5,795 bases of DNA from MWBV01 sp964447315 (GCA_964447315.1 CAYURQ010000028.1:1-5795); one strand, 5' to 3'. Counted from the first letter of the stretch, positions 1 to 4,682 are shown. The notes: generated from the letters alone by a model not told the origin. Made by a program: numbers and translations.

Positions 1-56
1 TCTACTTCTTGAGATTTCCCAGATTCAATAACCTGCAATATTTGTTTTTTATCCAT
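1..56 (-). CDS. Partial gene, N-terminus only; probable AlbA_2/Schlafen-type DNA-binding protein
   Basis: Only the first 18 codons are in the window; the ATG is at 56-54 and the gene runs off the left edge. The visible protein is MDKKQILQVIESGKSQEV, and the next codon begins GA (Asp or Glu). A short helix followed by 'I-x-S/N-G-E/K-S-x-x-V-E-F-K' is the usual opening of AlbA_2 (Schlafen AlbA_2 / 'divergent AAA-4') proteins, which are putative nucleic-acid-binding ATPase-like regulators. The resemblance ends where the diagnostic EFK motif would begin, so this is a lead and not a firm call. An A/T-rich box at about 72-82 lies roughly 22 nt upstream, fitting a leaderless start. The structured intergenic region 57-287 lies upstream and may hold its control sites. 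Confidence 0.4.
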   Translation of the reverse strand, partial: MDKKQILQVIESGKSQEV

Positions 57-71
57 CTTACTATTAATAGT

Positions 72-82
72 ATTTTTAAATT
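72..82 (-). promoter_or_regulatory. Putative TATA box for the gene starting at 56
   Basis: On the minus strand the stretch reads AATTTAAAAAT, centred about 22 nt before the ATG at 56. That is near the spacing seen at the other promoters here. The local sequence is so A/T-rich that the box is not distinctive. Confidence 0.35.
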
Positions 83-103
83 TATTTTTTAAGAGGAGAA
101 AGC

Positions 104-126
104 ACTTTTTTGTTACACAAAAAAGT
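104..126. repeat. Perfect 10-bp inverted repeat with 3-nt spacer
   Basis: ACTTTTTTGT (104-113), TAC, then ACAAAAAAGT (117-126) forms a perfect 23-nt inverted repeat. It lies just upstream of the putative TATA box of the minus-strand gene at 56, where archaeal activators or repressors bind. It could be a dimer operator. It could instead be a hairpin, but the stem is mostly A-T pairs and no terminator-like uridine tail distinguishes a strand. Confidence 0.6.
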
Positions 127-159
127 AGAAAACAAACTAAATAAATCTATCTTAAACTT

Positions 160-216
160 TTACTTTAAATATGGAGTGTAGGGGTTAAAGTAAATTTAAA
201 GTAATGTCAAAGTAAA
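160..216. repeat. Phased AAAGTAA repeats (three direct, one inverted)
   Basis: AAAGTAA occurs at 187-193, 198-204 and 209-215, exactly 11 bp apart, so all three face about the same side of the helix. An inverted copy, TTACTTT, lies at 160-166. Such phasing is typical of cooperative binding sites (operators or iterons). The nearest downstream gene is the minus-strand gene starting at 56. No replication-initiator gene is in the window, so an operator is favoured over an origin. Confidence 0.5.
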
Positions 217-220
217 TCTT

Positions 221-271
221 CTTATTAAACAAAATAGCCAAATCGTTTAATAAGGGATTTTGTTATTAAAC
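221..271 (-). repeat. Three-armed inverted repeat with alternative hairpins
   Basis: CTTATTAAAC (221-230) is the exact reverse complement of GTTTAATAAG (245-254), with a 14-nt spacer. TTATTAAAC recurs at 263-271 and pairs equally well with 245-253 across a 9-nt spacer. The middle arm can therefore pair with either neighbour but not with both. The element begins 17 nt after the stop of the minus-strand gene ending at 288. It could be a 3' hairpin or terminator for that gene, or a set of protein-binding sites. Confidence 0.5.
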
Positions 272-287
272 ACTAGTTTAACTCTTT

Positions 288-893
288 TTACTTAACAATA
301 TCCCATTCAATTTTTTCTTTAGCCCTAATTTTTCTAGCTTTAGTCTCTTCCTTAATTTCTTTTAATATTTCCTTGATAAATCCTTTTTCCTCATAAATTG
401 TAAAAGAGATTACAAGTCCATAAAAGAAATACTCCTCATTAAGATTTTTTACTAAAATTGCCTGAACTAGTTCTTTTACTTCTAGTTTTGCAGGTAAGTC
501 TATTGTTTTTACTAGATATTCTTTATTATCTGATAAATCCCTTAAAGTATACTCTTTTTTATCATTAGAGATTTTTATTATCTCAAATAATGATTCTTTA
601 TAATTCAAGAAGTTTTTAATTATTTTTTTATCATCTTTATTAAAAAAGTCCATTGGAAAAGAATCGGCCATTTCCATTGCAGTAGCACCACTTGGAAATT
701 CAAATTTCAATAAAAACCATGAATGAAATCCTAATCTAAAATCAGATTTTCTTTCTGCTAATTTTAAAATATGAGGATTTTCATGTATAAATTCTTCTCT
801 CATTTCCTCTTCAATATTTGGATAAAGGTGATCAATCATTCCTCTAACTTTTCCGATAAATTCAGATTCTGGAGTTATTTTTTTCTTTTTCAT
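288..893 (-). CDS. Uncharacterised protein resembling a domain of bacterial SEC-C-type proteins
   Basis: With the ATG at 893-891 the protein is 201 residues. A TTG at 902 would add three residues but overlaps the preceding gene. Residues about 55-80 (LGFHSWFLLKFEFPSG) match the pattern 'F-x-x-W-F-L-x-x-x-x-x-P-x-G'. Residues about 99-160 follow with 'SLFEIIKI...YTLRDLSDN.EYLV'. In bacterial proteins, often ones carrying SEC-C motifs, I recall this pair as 'FLDWFL..RLPDG' plus 'LFEVLEV..GLTLRDL.TGE'. The C-terminus is a Lys/Glu-rich helix, and no SEC-C zinc motif is present here. The gene follows the 895-1257 gene with one base between stop and start, so the two are probably co-transcribed and translationally coupled. 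No catalytic residues are evident and the function is unknown. The family resemblance is from memory of the pattern only. Confidence 0.65.
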   Translation of the reverse strand: MKKKKITPESEFIGKVRGMIDHLYPNIEEEMREEFIHENPHILKLAERKSDFRLGFHSWFLLKFEFPSGATAMEMADSFPMDFFNKDDKKIIKNFLNYKESLFEIIKISNDKKEYTLRDLSDNKEYLVKTIDLPAKLEVKELVQAILVKNLNEEYFFYGLVISFTIYEEKGFIKEILKEIKEETKARKIRAKEKIEWDIVK

Positions 894-894
894 C

Positions 895-1257
895 TTATTC
901 AATATTCTTAAATGAAAATCTAAATGCTTTTTCTTTCTTTGTTAAATCAATTATTTCTTTATCAATTTCTCCTTTTAGAATTGCAGGATTTAATTTAAAA
1001 TAATTAATAGAGGAATATTTATCATAAATTCCTTTTGATTTAATCAATTCAAGAATCATTTTTTTATCTTCAGGATAAACTACTTTTTCATATTCTTTAA
1101 TAGAACATTTTTTATGTGCTCCAAATAAAGTGTCTGTATTTTTTTTCTTAGCAAGTTCAATTATTCTTCTTTTAAGCTCTTCTTCTTTTTCTAATATTAA
1201 CTTCTTTTGTTGTTCTAATTTTTCATATTCATCAACCAAGCCATTATCATTAGCCAT
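895..1257 (-). CDS. Short coiled-coil protein resembling the C-terminal tail of RecB/Cas4-like nucleases
   Basis: I start this 120-residue protein at the ATG at 1257-1255. It is preceded by GTGAG, a weak Shine-Dalgarno-like match, three bases upstream. The longer TTG start at 1296 would place its first codons inside an unrelated repeat remnant. Residues about 9-38 form a strongly charged heptad-like helix (EKLEQQKKLILEKEEELKRR). After it comes a pattern like 'G-x-x-K-x-S-I-K-E-Y-x-x-V-x-Y-P', then 'LIKSKGIYDKYSSINYFKL'. This pattern recalls the tail of archaeal PD-(D/E)XK RecB-family nucleases. No nuclease motifs are present, so it is either a remnant or a stand-alone accessory protein. Its 5' side lies just beyond AbrB remnant 1, which fits a truncated gene. 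It appears to form an operon with the gene ending at 288. Confidence 0.6.
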   Translation of the reverse strand: MANDNGLVDEYEKLEQQKKLILEKEEELKRRIIELAKKKNTDTLFGAHKKCSIKEYEKVVYPEDKKMILELIKSKGIYDKYSSINYFKLNPAILKGEIDKEIIDLTKKEKAFRFSFKNIE

Positions 1258-1291
1258 AATCTCACTAAGATTAATACATTTAAATATTTGA

Positions 1292-1387
1292 CCCAAAGAA
1301 CTCCTTGAAAAATCAGGTCTAAAACCAGGTGATGAACTCCAGGCAGAAGCAGAGAAGGGTAGGATTGTGTTGAGGAAGAGAAAATGA
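1292..1387 (+). pseudogene. AbrB/SpoVT-domain remnant, copy 1
   Basis: Reading from CCC at 1292 gives PKELLEKSGLKPGDEL followed by QAEAEKGRIVLRKRK and a TGA at 1385. This is the second half of an AbrB/MazE-type swapped-hairpin domain, a DNA-binding antitoxin or regulator fold: 'P-K-E-L-x-x-x-x-G-L-K-P-G-D-E-L' plus a final 'V-L-R-K' strand. The N-terminal strand and start codon are missing, and an in-frame TGA stands directly before the Pro codon. Over the 28 codons shared with copy 2, I count about 72 of 84 matching bases. The stop overlaps an ATG (ATGA at 1384-1387), a layout common where an antitoxin is coupled to a toxin, but the overlapping frame closes after five codons. It is antisense to the flanking minus-strand genes. 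Confidence 0.8.
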
Positions 1388-1467
1388 AACTTTCAAAATG
1401 ACACCTACCCCGTTCCAGCATATGAATTCAATATATTATAATGATAATTTGATAAAATAATTTATTT

Positions 1468-2220
1468 TTACTTTCTAGCCATTTCCCATAAAAGTTGAAA
1501 GTAATTAAGGTAACTTTCTGCAACTCTTTTATTATTTATTACAATACAAAGAGGATTTTCAGCAAAAATTATTGTTGCAACATAATCTTTTCCTATATCA
1601 ACCAAAACAGGAGTTTTAACATTCTCTGGAAGAAATCTTACTTCTGTTAAAGGGGTTTTCTTTCTTTTTTTTGCCCATTCATTTGAATCTTGATTATAGA
1701 GTATTTTACACTTAACTTCTTTTTTATGTCTTCTTTCATGCCAACCTTGAAAATACCCTCCCATTAATTCGTTTGACTCTTTTGGAGCTCCTAAGATGTA
1801 AAAAGTATCACCTTTTTCAAGTTTGTTTAAAATCATTTCTGTAAATGTTTTTATTCCTTTTATTCCTTGAAGAATTTCTGCTTCTTGCGTGGGTTCTGCA
1901 AAATCTTTTATTTTTTGTAGAATAGGGATTATTTCGTTTACTTTTTTCTCTTTTTCTTTTATTTCTTTTTCTTTTATTTCTATAAATTCTTTTAACCTTG
2001 AAGGATCTTTTGCCTCAAAGTGATTTCTTCCATTTATCACTACTGTTCCCACAAGCCCTTTTTTACTTAATCTATCCAAAATATCATATATCTTTGAATT
2101 AGATACTCCTGATTGTTTAGTTATTTTTCCTATTGTGCTAGAACCTATTTTTAGCATTGCTAGATATACTTTTGTTTCTCCTTGAGTTAAACCAATTTCT
2201 TCTAGTATTTTTTCATTCAT
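1468..2220 (-). CDS. TrmB-family transcriptional regulator
   Basis: This 250-residue protein has the standard TrmB layout. Residues 1-75 are a winged helix (LTQGETKVYLAML, then SGVSNSKIYDILDRLSKKGL as the recognition-helix region). Residues about 78-105 form a Lys/Glu-rich coiled coil for dimerisation. Residues about 115-250 are the C-terminal sensor domain, with the characteristic 'FYILGAPKESN' and 'GWHERRHKKEVKCKILYN' segments. TrmB proteins are cytoplasmic archaeal regulators that bind small ligands, often sugars, and repress or activate transport and metabolic genes. No sugar transporter is nearby, so its target is not evident. It may control its divergent neighbour at 2315 or itself. Its length is close to many archaeal TrmB-like proteins. 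The ATG at 2220-2218 lies about 25 nt from a clear TATA box, indicating a leaderless mRNA. Confidence 0.9.
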   Translation of the reverse strand: MNEKILEEIGLTQGETKVYLAMLKIGSSTIGKITKQSGVSNSKIYDILDRLSKKGLVGTVVINGRNHFEAKDPSRLKEFIEIKEKEIKEKEKKVNEIIPILQKIKDFAEPTQEAEILQGIKGIKTFTEMILNKLEKGDTFYILGAPKESNELMGGYFQGWHERRHKKEVKCKILYNQDSNEWAKKRKKTPLTEVRFLPENVKTPVLVDIGKDYVATIIFAENPLCIVINNKRVAESYLNYFQLLWEMARK

Positions 2221-2240
2221 AAAAGAAATACTTTTCTAGA

Positions 2241-2250
2241 ATTTATAAAA
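2241..2250 (-). promoter_or_regulatory. TATA box of the TrmB-family gene
   Basis: The minus strand reads TTTTATAAAT, centred about 25 nt upstream of the ATG at 2220. Transcription would therefore start at or next to the start codon. The divergent receiver-gene promoter is only about 40 bp away, so a regulator bound between them, for example around the C6 run at 2265-2270, could affect both. Confidence 0.7.
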
Positions 2251-2284
2251 CCTTTGTTTTTCTACCCCCCTATGAGGAGATAAT

Positions 2285-2294
2285 TATTATAAAT
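2285..2294 (+). promoter_or_regulatory. TATA box of the receiver-domain gene
   Basis: ATTATAAAT lies about 25 nt upstream of the ATG at 2315, giving a leaderless transcript. It is preceded by the purine-rich GAGGAGATAA, which could serve as a TFB recognition element. Confidence 0.7.
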
Positions 2295-2314
2295 CCTTTT
2301 TTGTAATAAAATTT

Positions 2315-2773
2315 ATGGAAAACAAAAGAAAAATCTTAGTGATTGAAGATGATGGAAAGCATTATATGGATGCTAGAAACTTTTTTAGTGAACACTCAGA
2401 ACTAGAAGTAAGATATGCTAATTCTTATGAAAGAGCTAAAAAAATTATGTATGACTCAGAGGGAAAAATTAAAGAGGGTATTGATGGAGTAATTAGCGAT
2501 ATATATTTTCCAATAGATTACCAAGAGAGTACACAAGAAGATCCTATGGGGGTAAGAGTTGCAATAGAACTAAGTAATCAAAATGTTCCATTTGTTTTAA
2601 ATACTGCAGGATACCATCATGGAAAAAAGTATGAATGGATAAATGGTTTAGCTTACTCTCAAGGATGGAGAATAATTGACAATGGGATATGTAACGATAT
2701 TGAAGTAGACACAAAAAACTGGGAAAAAGCTTATGAAACCTTAGAGGATCTAATTAAAAAATCAAAAGAATAA
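2315..2773 (+). CDS. Stand-alone response-regulator receiver (CheY-like) protein
   Basis: This 152-residue protein begins with the receiver strand-1/acidic-pocket signature KILVIEDD (residues 6-13). Asp62 in GVISDIYFP is the likely phospho-acceptor and Thr97 in VLNTAGYHH the likely switch residue. The usual lysine at the end of strand 5 is not in its normal place; Lys104/Lys105 come only seven residues after Thr97. The unusual 'NTAGYHHGKKYEWI' and C-terminal 'TKNWEKAYETLEDL' segments match a receiver-like family I recall in DPANN archaea and candidate-phylum bacteria. There is no output domain and no histidine kinase in the window. It may act by protein-protein contact or may no longer be phosphorylated. 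It is transcribed divergently from the TrmB gene. Immediately after the TAA the same reading frame continues into AbrB remnant 2. Confidence 0.82.
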   Translation: MENKRKILVIEDDGKHYMDARNFFSEHSELEVRYANSYERAKKIMYDSEGKIKEGIDGVISDIYFPIDYQESTQEDPMGVRVAIELSNQNVPFVLNTAGYHHGKKYEWINGLAYSQGWRIIDNGICNDIEVDTKNWEKAYETLEDLIKKSKE

Positions 2774-2923
2774 AAAAAATTATCAAAAAAACGAGGAGAC
2801 AAAGTCTATTCTAAGTATGTTATTACATTGCCCAAAGAACTCCTTGAAAAATCAGCCTTAAAACCAGGAGATGAACTCCAGGCAGAATCTAAGAAAGGGG
2901 AGGTTGTGTTGAGGAAAGAATAA
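2774..2923 (+). pseudogene. AbrB/SpoVT-domain remnant, copy 2 (most complete)
   Basis: In the frame directly after the receiver stop there are 49 codons ending in TAA at 2921. They contain KRGDKVYSKYVITLPKEL, then LEKSALKPGDELQAES and KKGEVVLRKE. This is a nearly whole AbrB/MazE-type domain, including the first strand ('K-x-x-S-K-Y-V-I-T-L-P') that copy 1 lacks. No in-frame ATG or GTG lies between the receiver stop and the domain. The only in-frame TTG (2828) would delete the first strand, so I treat it as a pseudogene without a start. The repeat-derived part begins around 2789-2804. It ends 8 bp before the stop of the convergent membrane-protein gene. Confidence 0.8.
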
Positions 2924-2931
2924 AAGAGATA

Positions 2932-3306
2932 TCAATTAAAACTCATAACAAGTAAAAAAATCCCTAGAAGAATTAAGAAAGCAGAACTAATCCATTGATT
3001 CTTCTTAAATCGCTGTGCTTGTTTATGGATTTGTTCAGGGAATCCAATCTTAGAAATACCTTTAATTAAAGTAGACCAACCCATAATAGTAATAACAATT
3101 GTCCAATTAAGAACCCAAACATTATGTAAAATAACAGTAACTAACCCCATAAGAAAAGTTATGTAACCAGTGGAAATAACAAAAGCCTTGTCATCAGTCA
3201 TCTCTATTGTCTTTCCTAATTGTCTTGTTATAATAAATAATGCTCCAAAAACTACAAAGAAACTACCCCAAAGCCTTGCAAAAAATATTGAAAGTTCCAT
3301 CACCAT
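2932..3306 (-). CDS. Small four-helix integral membrane protein, function unknown
   Basis: The 124-residue protein has four hydrophobic segments at about residues 6-27, 43-62, 66-86 and 105-122. A basic loop (about 92-103, IHKQAQRFKKNQ) before the last one is probably cytoplasmic. The central part carries 'LHNVWVLNW' and 'GWSTLIKG...GFP', a pattern I have seen in small bacterial and archaeal membrane proteins ('HNxW ... GWxxLxKG ... P') that have no assigned function. ATGs occur at 3306 and at 3300; the first is favoured because a TATA box lies about 23 nt upstream of it. It stands alone, convergent with AbrB remnant 2 and divergent from remnant 3 and the protease operon. Substrate or partner cannot be inferred. 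Confidence 0.8.
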   Translation of the reverse strand: MVMELSIFFARLWGSFFVVFGALFIITRQLGKTIEMTDDKAFVISTGYITFLMGLVTVILHNVWVLNWTIVITIMGWSTLIKGISKIGFPEQIHKQAQRFKKNQWISSAFLILLGIFLLVMSFN

Positions 3307-3325
3307 TTTTATATGAATACCTTAC

Positions 3326-3334
3326 TATATAAAA
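3326..3334 (-). promoter_or_regulatory. TATA box of the four-helix membrane protein gene
   Basis: The minus strand reads TTTTATATA, centred about 23-24 nt upstream of the ATG at 3306, consistent with a leaderless start. It ends six bases before AbrB remnant 3, so the repeat occupies the region just upstream of this promoter. Confidence 0.65.
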
Positions 3335-3339
3335 AACTT

Positions 3340-3378
3340 GCTAAGAAAGGAAAAATCCTGTTGAGGAAGGGGAAATAG
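3340..3378 (+). repeat. AbrB/SpoVT-domain remnant, copy 3 (short 3' piece)
   Basis: GCTAAGAAAGGAAAAATCCTG and the following bases encode AKKGKILLRKGK and end in TAG at 3376. This corresponds to the last 12 codons of copies 1, 2 and 4 (for example AKKGEILLRKRE in copy 4). Only the final strand of the AbrB-type domain is left. The strand and 3' boundary are the same as in the other copies. Confidence 0.7.
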
Positions 3379-3415
3379 AAAAATAATTAAGAGATGTATT
3401 TAAAAAAATACATAA

Positions 3416-3425
3416 AAATATAAAG
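3416..3425 (+). promoter_or_regulatory. Promoter and short leader of the protease operon
   Basis: AAATATAAAG is centred about 36 nt upstream of the ATG at 3457, which predicts transcription starting near 3446. The resulting leader of about 11 nt would begin with GAAGGT (3446-3451), a Shine-Dalgarno-like match five bases before the ATG. This differs from the leaderless arrangement at the other promoters. Confidence 0.5.
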
Positions 3426-3456
3426 TAAAATTGCCTCTATAATTTGAAGGTTTGAA

Positions 3457-3645
3457 ATGGAAGAGAATAGGACTAAATTTATAAAGATTTTTGCAAATCT
3501 TCCAGAAAAAATTAGGATGGAAGATATTATAGTTGTTATTGATGAAAAACCCTACACCTGGAATTCTGCTTTTTTTGAAATAAAAAATAAAAGTAAAATA
3601 GGGCAAGAAATCTTAAAAAGATTAGAAGCTTTAAAAATAATATAA
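3457..3645 (+). CDS. Tiny protein (62 aa), first gene of the caspase-like protease operon
   Basis: The protein is predicted as a short helix (residues 5-13), a Leu-Pro turn (15-16), a strand 'DIIVVIDEKP' (23-32), the turn 'YTWN' (33-36), and two helices including 'SKIGQEILKRLEAL'. There is no signal peptide or membrane segment. I do not recognise a named family. Its layout parallels the next gene (helix, [LM]P, strand, [FW]N, then K-x-x-x-I-G-[KQ]-x-[IV]), so the two may be distant relatives. It is followed after 17 bases by the 79-residue gene and then the protease, and all three appear to be one transcript. By position it could be an adaptor, inhibitor or sensor for the protease, but no sequence motif proves this. 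The ATG is supported by a nearby GAAGGT. Confidence 0.7.
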   Translation: MEENRTKFIKIFANLPEKIRMEDIIVVIDEKPYTWNSAFFEIKNKSKIGQEILKRLEALKII

Positions 3646-3662
3646 CTTAAGAAACTATTAAA

Positions 3663-3902
3663 ATGGAAGAGAAAAAAGAAAATAAAAATGATGAATACTT
3701 AAAAGAACTTGTTTTAGCCAGGCTTGATGTAATGCCTCAAAATTTCAAGTTATCTATTGGAAATGAAGGCACTTTCAATAAACAACAATTAATGGAAAGT
3801 GTAAAAAAAGGAGATGAAATAGGCAAGCAAGTTATTGATATGCAAATGAATTTTATTAAAGCTCTAACAAGCGGAGAATTAACCAAAGTGCTTGTTCAAT
3901 AA
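3663..3902 (+). CDS. Small protein (79 aa), second gene of the caspase-like protease operon
   Basis: A charged N-terminus (residues 1-10) leads into a helix (11-21). Then come 'MPQNFKLSIG' (24-33), 'NEGTFNKQQL' (34-43), a long helix 'VKKGDEIGKQVIDMQMNFIKAL' (about 47-68) and the tail 'SGELTKVLVQ'. It has no Cys, signal peptide or membrane segment. The central strand, the [FW]N turn and the K-x-x-x-I-G-[KQ] helix resemble the preceding 62-residue protein. I do not know a function. The TAA stop at 3900 is one base from the protease ATG at 3904, so translation of the two is very probably coupled and equimolar production is likely. That suggests a physical partner of the protease. Effector-associated adaptor domains in prokaryotic death systems have a similar size, but homology is not shown. 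Confidence 0.72.
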   Translation: MEEKKENKNDEYLKELVLARLDVMPQNFKLSIGNEGTFNKQQLMESVKKGDEIGKQVIDMQMNFIKALTSGELTKVLVQ

Positions 3903-3903
3903 A

Positions 3904-4557
3904 ATGGAACAAATAATTCTTGTAACACGTCCACATTATGATGATGGGACTGCTTATCTTTCATATTATGCACAAGAAATTTTAAAAAATGCTGAAAAAT
4001 TAAATAAATCAAAAAAAGATTTTTATGGAAAAAATGCAAATATCTCTGAAGTTTCAAAATTTATAAAAAAGAAAAATCCAAAATTAATATTTATTAATGG
4101 ACATGGAGATAAAGATTCTCTTTTTGGACAAGATGGAGAAATCCTCTTCTCTATACACAAAAACTTAGGATTATTAAAAAACAGATTAATATATGCAAGG
4201 GCTTGTAATGCAGGATTAAATTTTGGAAAAGAAGTTGTAGCAAAAAATAAAGGATGTTTTATAGGATATACCTTGCCTTTCTCATTCTGGATTGATGAAA
4301 CTCATTCTGCAACACCTGCAAAAGATAATACAGCAAGATTATTTTTAGAACCCTCCAATGAAGTAGTAAATTGCTTATTAAAAGGAGGGAATGCAAAATA
4401 CTCTGATTTAAAATCAAAAGAATTAATGATAAAAAATATGAGGGAAGTTGCAAAGATGAATGAAGAAAAAGAACCTGGTGCAATGGGTTTGCTGAATATT
4501 TTGTGGAATAATTATTCTGGTCAAATAATCCTGGGAAACCAAGAATTATGTTTTTAA
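3904..4557 (+). CDS. Caspase-like cysteine protease (CHAT/gingipain-type, clan CD)
   Basis: With the ATG at 3904 the protein is 217 residues. An upstream TTG at 3892 would overlap the preceding gene and is rejected. The clan CD signatures are clear. A hydrophobic strand with His-Gly, LIFINGHGD, puts His67 in place. A second strand, RLIYARACNAG, puts the nucleophile at Cys101. These match the CHAT/C25 patterns 'NGHG' and 'A-x-A-C-x-[SA]-G'. After them comes 'GCFIGYTLPFSFW', similar to the segment after the cysteine in C25-like enzymes. There is no signal peptide, so it probably acts in the cytoplasm, unlike secreted gingipains. No TPR, NACHT or other sensor domain is fused; the two small upstream proteins may supply regulation. 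The C-terminus ends at the junction with AbrB remnant 4, which may have created the stop codon. Confidence 0.82.
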   Translation: MEQIILVTRPHYDDGTAYLSYYAQEILKNAEKLNKSKKDFYGKNANISEVSKFIKKKNPKLIFINGHGDKDSLFGQDGEILFSIHKNLGLLKNRLIYARACNAGLNFGKEVVAKNKGCFIGYTLPFSFWIDETHSATPAKDNTARLFLEPSNEVVNCLLKGGNAKYSDLKSKELMIKNMREVAKMNEEKEPGAMGLLNILWNNYSGQIILGNQELCF

Positions 4558-4633
4558 ATCAGGCCTAAAACCAGGTGATGAATTAAAGGCAGAAGCAAAG
4601 AAAGGGGAAATCCTGTTGAGGAAGAGAGAATGA
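4556..4633 (+). pseudogene. AbrB/SpoVT-domain remnant, copy 4
   Basis: Reading from 4556 gives KSGLKPGDELKAEA followed by KKGEILLRKRE and TGA at 4631. This is the last 25 codons of the same AbrB/MazE-type gene. The first two bases of the remnant also form the last two bases of the protease TAA stop (4555-4557). As in copy 1, the TGA overlaps an ATG (ATGA, 4630-4633), whose frame runs only nine codons. Its stop lies about 20 bp before the TATA box of the next gene. Confidence 0.8.
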
Positions 4634-4652
4634 AAATTAAGAAAAATATAAG

Positions 4653-4661
4653 TTTATAAAT
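4653..4661 (+). promoter_or_regulatory. TATA box of the two-helix membrane protein gene
   Basis: TTTATAAAT is centred 26 nt upstream of the ATG at 4683, so this gene is probably transcribed as a leaderless mRNA of its own and not only as part of the protease operon. Confidence 0.7.
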
Positions 4662-4682
4662 AATGAATACCATAATTAAATT

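Noticed and set aside
57..287. Replication origin in the repeat-rich intergenic region
   Set aside because: Phased repeats and A/T richness fit an origin, but no initiator gene (Cdc6/Orc1 or Rep) is nearby and operator function explains the pattern as well.
1258..1296. TTG start at 1296 for the nuclease-tail protein
   Set aside because: The extra residues come partly from AbrB remnant 1, and the ATG at 1257 has a better context.
1215..1421. Minus-strand open frame of 68 codons
   Set aside because: It is the antisense of AbrB remnant 1 plus flanking DNA. The protein has no family-like pattern.
2817..2861. ATG at 2817 as a start within AbrB remnant 2
   Set aside because: It is in the wrong frame and gives only 14 codons before a stop.
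3400..3606. Minus-strand open frame of 68 codons opposite the 62-residue gene
   Set aside because: Phe/Asn-rich antisense reading of A/T-rich DNA; the plus-strand frame has a promoter, a Shine-Dalgarno-like site and operon context.
3892..3903. Longer protease start at TTG 3892
   Set aside because: It overlaps the end of the preceding gene, and the ATG at 3904 gives the normal N-terminal strand.
4259..4483. Minus-strand open frame of 74 codons inside the protease gene
   Set aside because: Leu/Ser-rich antisense shadow of the protease.
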